Assembly: GCA_024401855.1 (NCBI GenBank)
Contig: JAKSKH010000005.1
Span: 23,581-87,580 of the forward strand
Origin: Bacteroidales bacterium
Lineage (GTDB): Bacteria > Bacteroidota > Bacteroidia > Bacteroidales > UBA932
Direction of reading: 5' to 3'
Length of the DNA: 64,000 bases
This document shows positions 59,552 to 64,000 of this stretch, one piece after another. The position numbers were made by a program, and so were the translations under genes. The notes under the pieces were generated by a model. The model was not told the DNA's origin. It did not search any database and saw nothing but the letters and a program-made list of their open reading frames with translations. Position 1 is the stretch's first letter. Each line of letters begins with the position of its first letter.

Positions 59552-61240
59552 ATGGGAACGATAGCCATTGTCTCTGCAATCCTGACCCTTCTGGCTGGAA
59601 TCGGCATATTCCTCGTAGCATGCCAGATGATGAGCTCCAATCTGGAATCGGCGAGCTCAAACAAATTGAAAAGCCTCTTTGCCAAGGCCTCTAAAAGCAA
59701 GCTCCTCGGAGTGGGCATCGGAACGGTCGGGACCGCTGCCATACAGAGTTCCGGAGCAACAACCGTGATGACGATAGGATTCGTCAACGCGGGTATCATT
59801 TCTCTCACACAGGCGGCCACCATCATCTACGGCGCCAACATCGGAACCACTGTCACAGCGCAGATTGTAGCGCTCGGCATGTTCGGGAAGAACGCCCTTT
59901 CAACGACCGTCATATTCTCGGCTTTCGCCGGAATAGGTGCTGCGATTGCAACATTCGCAAAAAAAACTTCCACAAAGACCCTCGGAGGCATCCTCACAGG
60001 ATTCGGTATGCTGTTCGTGGGCCTTTCGCTTATGAGCGGTTCAATGGAGGAGTTCGCGGCGATGCACGGAGTCAAGACCTTCCTCGCCAGAATCAGCAAT
60101 CCGCTTCTCCTCGTCCTGATAGGTACGCTCTTAACGGCCATTATTCAGAGTTCGTCCGTAATGACTTCCATAGCGCTCGCCATGTGTGTCACCGGTCTCA
60201 TATCGCTTGACCAGGGCATATTCCTCACGATGGGTTCGAATATCGGTTCATGCGTCGTGGCCATAATCGCCGGAGTCACCAGCGGGACAAACGCCAGGAG
60301 AACGGCTCTCATCCATCTGCTTTTCAATTGCGCGGGTGTGATTGTTTTCCTGATTATAGGATGGCTTCTGTTTATCCTCAGCGGAAACACACTCAGTTTC
60401 GGGACAATGTTCGAGAGCATGTTCCCGGAAGCACCGCAAACACAGTTGGCAATGTTCCATACATTTTTCAATGTTCTGACCGTGATGTTCATGCTTCCGC
60501 TGACGGATACGCTCGTGCATCTGGTTACCGGGATGGTCAAGGATAAGGATGACGTGGAAGAGGCTCTGCGCCTCCGCTATGTCGATGACAACATGCTGCA
60601 GGCTCCGCCTCTTGCAGTAGCCCAGACAAAGCGCGAGATCATCAGGATGGCCGGTCTGTCCATGGACAACTTCGACAGGGCCATCGAAATAATCAGCACT
60701 CAGGACTTCTCGGGAAAGGAGGCATTCGACCGTACCGAGGAGGAGATCAACTTCATCAACAGGTCACTTGTTAACTTTGTAGTGAAGCTTTCGGATCGCC
60801 GTGGCCTTGGAGGGCACGACAAACTGTATCTGTCCACGGTTTACAGGACCGTGAGAGATATTGAACGGATTGGAGACTATGCCGAGAACATAACCGAGTA
60901 TGCCGAGGCCCTTGCAAAGGAAGGCGACAGATTCTCCGAAGAAGCCCTCTACGAAATCAGTCAGCTGAAGGTTCTTGTCCATTCGCTGTATGACAAGGCA
61001 ATGTCCGCATACAACCGCGAGGATCTGGACGAGCTCGGACAGGCTGACGTTATCGAGGAACAAATCGATGACTTCACCAAGGGAATGGAGGACAGCCATA
61101 TCGAAAGGATGGGGAAAGGCATATGCAATTCGAATGTAGGCGCTCACTATATGGAGTTATCCTCCGATACCGAACGTATCGCCGACCATCTGATCAACGT
61201 TGCAAAGACCATCAGACAAATTCATAAGGCTTTGATATGA
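59552..61240 (+). CDS. Na+/phosphate cotransporter with PhoU-like C-terminus
   Basis: 562 residues from ATG 59552; a TTG at 59540 is in frame. Residues 1-320 are the NptA/YjbB membrane part with the duplicated QSS signatures: VGTAAIQSSGATTVMTIGF near residue 58 and LTAIIQSSSVMTSIALAM near 195. Residues about 350-560 are two PhoU-like helical bundles (RTVRDIERIGDYAENITEYAE, SSDTERIADHLINVAKTI). It imports phosphate with Na+; the PhoU part may regulate it. It overlaps the ABC transporter gene by 4 bp. Confidence 0.9.
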   Translation: MGTIAIVSAILTLLAGIGIFLVACQMMSSNLESASSNKLKSLFAKASKSKLLGVGIGTVGTAAIQSSGATTVMTIGFVNAGIISLTQAATIIYGANIGTTVTAQIVALGMFGKNALSTTVIFSAFAGIGAAIATFAKKTSTKTLGGILTGFGMLFVGLSLMSGSMEEFAAMHGVKTFLARISNPLLLVLIGTLLTAIIQSSSVMTSIALAMCVTGLISLDQGIFLTMGSNIGSCVVAIIAGVTSGTNARRTALIHLLFNCAGVIVFLIIGWLLFILSGNTLSFGTMFESMFPEAPQTQLAMFHTFFNVLTVMFMLPLTDTLVHLVTGMVKDKDDVEEALRLRYVDDNMLQAPPLAVAQTKREIIRMAGLSMDNFDRAIEIISTQDFSGKEAFDRTEEEINFINRSLVNFVVKLSDRRGLGGHDKLYLSTVYRTVRDIERIGDYAENITEYAEALAKEGDRFSEEALYEISQLKVLVHSLYDKAMSAYNREDLDELGQADVIEEQIDDFTKGMEDSHIERMGKGICNSNVGAHYMELSSDTERIADHLINVAKTIRQIHKALI

Positions 61241-62760
61241 GAAGAATTACACATTCGATTATTGTCATAATAGTGGCCATGGCCACCGTTTCCTGCTCCG
61301 GTGGGAAAGGGCAGGAGAACATCGTCATCACCACGATGGACGACCTTGAAGGCAGGGTTGTCTCGGCCCTTGGCGGCAGCGTGCAGGACCTCCTGATATC
61401 CTCGAATGGCCCTGCTTGCGAAATACTCCGTTCAGAGAGAGATGACGATGCGCTGATGATGGTCGAGACAGGCAAGGCCTGCGCCATGCTGGAATCCGAC
61501 ATCGTATGGTCAATCAAGAAGGATTCCTATCCGCATGTTGTTGCGGTAGGTGAAAGAATCAACCCAATTCCAATCGGCTTTGCGTTCGGCAAGGACAAGG
61601 ATGACCTGAGGGAAAGGTTCAACATCTTCCTTGCCGGCTTCCTTGCCGGGAACGACATCGAGCAGATCAGACAGGACTGGGCCGATGCAGACAGCGGACG
61701 AGTGATGCCCCAGCCTTCCGAAGTCGGCGGAGAGAACGGTACCCTGCGCTTCGCCGTATCGGCCATGACGCAGCCGTTCGAGTTTATCAGGAACGGTGAG
61801 GTTGTGGGCCTCGAGGCTGAGATTCTCGCAAGGTTCGCCATAAGCGAAAACATGAAGTGGGAGTTCACTGATGTGGTTTTCTCCGGTCTTATCCCTTACA
61901 TCCAGTCAGGCAAGGCAGATGCCGGATGCTCAATCATAAGTATCACCCCCGAGAGGAGTCAGAGCATCGACTTCAGTGACCCATGGACCTTTGAGTCATC
62001 GATTCTGCTTGTAAACAGGAAATACGCTCCTGCCGGACTTGCCGGCGAAGTGGAGGATGACGGCAAGAGCTTCTTCCAATCAGTGAAGGAAAGTTTCTAC
62101 AAGAATCTCATCAAGGAAGACCGCTACAAGATGATACTTCAGGGTCTGGACACCACAATCCTGATATCTGTTCTTGCCGCCCTGTTCGGCACTCTGCTGG
62201 GAATACTCCTATGCTATGCGTCAATGCGCAGGAACAAGTTCGTATCCGGCGCCGCCAACGTGTTCATCGAATTCATGCGCTGCATGCCGCAGGTTGTGTT
62301 CCTCATGATAATGTTCTATCTGGTGTTCGGACGGACTGACATCTCCGGGCTATGGGTTGCAGTCATTGCGTTCACCCTCTGCTTCGGTGCATATACCAGC
62401 GTCATCTTCCGTACCAGCGTGCAGAGCATAGACAAGGGGCAGAATGAGGCTGCGCTCTCCATGGGATTCGGCAAGCTGAAGGCCTTCACCAACATCATCC
62501 TGCCCCAGACCGTACAGCGCGCCCTGCCCGTATATAAGGGCGAGTTCATCGGTCTCGTCAAGGCCACATCAATAGTCGGATACATCGCGGTCTTCGACCT
62601 TACAAAGGCCGGCGACATCATAAGAAGCCGCACCTACGAAGCTTTCTTCCCGCTCATTATGGTCACAATCATATACTTCCTCGTCATCTGGCTGCTGACC
62701 ATCGTGCTCAGATTCGCTGAATCCAAGACCCAACCCAAACGTAAAAAATTCTTCAAATGA
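61237..62760 (+). CDS. Amino-acid ABC transporter: substrate-binding domain (permuted lobe order) fused to permease
   Basis: 507 residues. A lipoprotein-like signal ends TVSCSG (cysteine near 20). Residues about 27-155 look like the second lobe plus C-terminal helix of a polar-amino-acid binding protein (MDDLEGRVVSALGG through NDIEQIRQDW); residues about 165-270 look like the first lobe (GTLRFAVSAMTQPFEF through IDFSDPWTFESSILLVNRKY). Together they make about one binding protein, but in reversed lobe order. Residues about 290-500 are the HisM/GlnP-type permease (SVLAALFGTLLGILL; the EAA loop NEAALSMGFGKLKAFTNIILPQ). Operon with the ATPase (4-bp overlap). Confidence 0.85.
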   Translation: MRRITHSIIVIIVAMATVSCSGGKGQENIVITTMDDLEGRVVSALGGSVQDLLISSNGPACEILRSERDDDALMMVETGKACAMLESDIVWSIKKDSYPHVVAVGERINPIPIGFAFGKDKDDLRERFNIFLAGFLAGNDIEQIRQDWADADSGRVMPQPSEVGGENGTLRFAVSAMTQPFEFIRNGEVVGLEAEILARFAISENMKWEFTDVVFSGLIPYIQSGKADAGCSIISITPERSQSIDFSDPWTFESSILLVNRKYAPAGLAGEVEDDGKSFFQSVKESFYKNLIKEDRYKMILQGLDTTILISVLAALFGTLLGILLCYASMRRNKFVSGAANVFIEFMRCMPQVVFLMIMFYLVFGRTDISGLWVAVIAFTLCFGAYTSVIFRTSVQSIDKGQNEAALSMGFGKLKAFTNIILPQTVQRALPVYKGEFIGLVKATSIVGYIAVFDLTKAGDIIRSRTYEAFFPLIMVTIIYFLVIWLLTIVLRFAESKTQPKRKKFFK

Positions 62761-63845
62761 TCAAGATAGAGCACCTCTCAAAGGTTTATGACGGCAAACT
62801 CCAGGTTCTGAAGGACGTCAATGCCGAAATAAATGACGGCGAAGTAATCAGCATCATAGGCCCCTCCGGAACCGGCAAAAGCACGCTCCTGCGCTGTATC
62901 AACAAGCTCGAGACAGCCACTTCCGGCCATATCTGGATTGACGGAATGGATGTCATGGATTCCAGGACCGACATAAGGGCCATACGCCAGAAGGTCGGAA
63001 TGGTATTCCAGAGCTTCAACCTGTTCGACCATCTTTCTGTGCTTGACAATCTGATAATCGGTCCTGTCAAACTCCTTGGCATGAGTCCCGTGGATGCGGA
63101 GAAGCAGGGTCGCAAACTGCTCTCGCAAGTGGGCCTGGCCACCAAGGCGGAGGCCTTTCCGAGCGAATTGAGCGGTGGCCAGAAACAGCGCGTCGCAATA
63201 GCCCGCTGCCTGTCCATGCATCCCAAGGTGATACTCTTCGACGAGCCCACTTCAGCACTCGACCCAACAATGGTCACCGAAGTGCTCAGTGTTATACGCG
63301 ACGTGGCGAAGCAGGGTATTACAATGCTCATCGTCACCCATGAAATGAAGTTCGCGCACGATGTCTCGACACGTGTGTTCTACATGGACAAGGGGGTCAT
63401 CTACGAGGACGGTACACCCGAGCAGATTTTCGGCGATCCGCAGAAGACCTGGACCAAGGTCTTCATCAGGCGCATCCGCGCATACGATTTCCAGATTGAG
63501 GACAGGAACTACGACTCGTTTGCTATGCTAGGCGGCCTTAGAACTTTCTGCCAGAAATACGGCATCAAGCCTGCTGTCATCGAGAGAATAGAGAATCTTG
63601 TGAAAGACTCGCTCGCAATCTGTTTCCGCAACAACCCCGACTCTCATGACATAAGGCTCAGAGTCACCTACTCCGAGGTCAAGGAAGAGGCCAAGGTGAA
63701 GTTCAAGTCGGATCCCGGGCAGATCACCTTCATCTGCCCCGACACTCCCAGCCCCGAACTCGACAACATTCGTCGCAACTGCAACAACATCAACGAACGT
63801 CTCGAGGACGACAAGTTGAAACTGACCCTTACCTTCCAGGCCTGA
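62757..63845 (+). CDS. Amino-acid ABC transporter ATP-binding protein with C-terminal extension
   Basis: 362 residues. Residues 1-240 are a GlnQ-type ATPase: Walker A GPSGTGKST (residues 35-43), Q-loop VFQSFNLF, signature LSGGQKQRVAIAR, Walker B VILFDEPTSALD, and the H-loop VTHEM. The GlnQ domain would end near 245; about 115 further residues follow, which are not typical. They include KPAVIERIENLVKDSLAI and VTYSEVKEEAKVKFKSDP, which might be a degenerate GHKL-type fold. It energises the fused binding-protein/permease encoded upstream. No regulatory signal is visible. Confidence 0.9.
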   Translation: MIKIEHLSKVYDGKLQVLKDVNAEINDGEVISIIGPSGTGKSTLLRCINKLETATSGHIWIDGMDVMDSRTDIRAIRQKVGMVFQSFNLFDHLSVLDNLIIGPVKLLGMSPVDAEKQGRKLLSQVGLATKAEAFPSELSGGQKQRVAIARCLSMHPKVILFDEPTSALDPTMVTEVLSVIRDVAKQGITMLIVTHEMKFAHDVSTRVFYMDKGVIYEDGTPEQIFGDPQKTWTKVFIRRIRAYDFQIEDRNYDSFAMLGGLRTFCQKYGIKPAVIERIENLVKDSLAICFRNNPDSHDIRLRVTYSEVKEEAKVKFKSDPGQITFICPDTPSPELDNIRRNCNNINERLEDDKLKLTLTFQA

Positions 63846-63871
63846 ATGAGCCCCCGGCGGATGCGAACGGA

Positions 63872-64000
63872 ATGAACAAATACCCGGATGAGTGCATTAT
63901 GACTGAAGTCTCCCGTGACTTCGGAGATAATCTTGGTGCGGCATGCCCGGTCCTCCTTCGAGTTCCCGGCAACAAGCATCGTGGGGGTTCCATTGAATTC
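63872..64000. other. Unresolved window-edge sequence; possible gene remnant
   Basis: After the ATPase stop, two reading frames run open to the edge. Plus: from ATG 63872, 43 codons, nothing recognised. Minus: from the edge towards 63872 it reads EFNGTPTMLVAGNSKEDRAC and RTKIISEVTGDF, vaguely like NAD(P)-binding reductases of the F420-dependent NADP oxidoreductase type, but then continues without likeness into the ATPase antisense. It may be a decayed 3' fragment of such a gene, the start of a plus-strand gene, or neither. I do not call a gene. Confidence 0.3.

Noticed and set aside
63668-63979. Minus-strand open frame of 103 codons
   Set aside because: Its 3' half is antisense to the ABC ATPase; only the first part from the edge has any protein-like character, noted as an unresolved remnant.

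Overview
The window is a dense chromosomal segment of a Bacteroidota bacterium, most likely Bacteroidales. The evidence is promoters of the TTTG-N20-TANNTTTG type instead of -35/-10 boxes, few Shine-Dalgarno sites, fimbrillin (type V pilus) lipoproteins, a dcw cluster in the Bacteroidota order without murF or ddl, and Tat-targeted Gfo/Idh/MocA enzymes with DUF1080 proteins. Species cannot be named from the sequence; an uncultured gut lineage is a guess. Gaps between genes are mostly under 30 bp and many neighbours overlap by 1-14 bp. No IS element, CRISPR array, prophage or rRNA was seen.

Layout. 1-5755: the N-terminal two thirds of rpoN behind a SPOR protein and a LEA-like lipoprotein, then miaB, radC and a biotin-dependent carboxyltransferase subunit whose carrier domain lacks the biotin lysine. 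5853-5929: tRNA-His with a terminator. 5968-15571 (minus) and 15686-19347 (plus): two divergent operons holding three Tat-signal Gfo/Idh/MocA dehydrogenases, a TIM-barrel/DUF1080 fusion, an alpha-solenoid/DUF1080 protein, a GH78 rhamnosidase, ApbE, a small two-helix membrane protein, CutC, and two NAD/flavin genes (pncB, nitroreductase). I read this as an oxidative (3-keto) glycoside-cleavage locus with its own cofactor genes; it is the best candidate for an undescribed system.

19341-28281 (minus): a fimbrillin operon made of a 61-residue leader-position protein, five fimbrillin-like lipoproteins and a 1199-residue composite adhesin (fimbrillin-like N-terminus, glycine-rich beta-helix repeats, InlB-type B repeat). 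28282-28461 is a shared divergent control region with four 10-bp-spaced repeats that look like an MraZ operator. 28462-43081: mraZ-rsmH-ftsL-ftsI-murE-mraY-murD-ftsW-murG-murC-ftsQ-ftsA-ftsZ, continued by gltX, rpiB, truB and an EamA transporter.

46784-54772: uronate and pectin catabolism. kduD-kduI-DUF4861 have their own full promoter embedded in the end of the EamA gene; they converge on uxaC/nhaC (minus), which diverge from a GH127 arabinofuranosidase and an SDR. 54823-63845: an M1 aminopeptidase lipoprotein, a C45-type lipoprotein, a low-molecular-weight phosphatase, a ProX-type editing protein, a Na/Pi cotransporter, and an amino-acid ABC transporter whose substrate-binding domain appears to have its lobes in permuted order. 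The last 150 bp hold only an unresolved partial reading frame.
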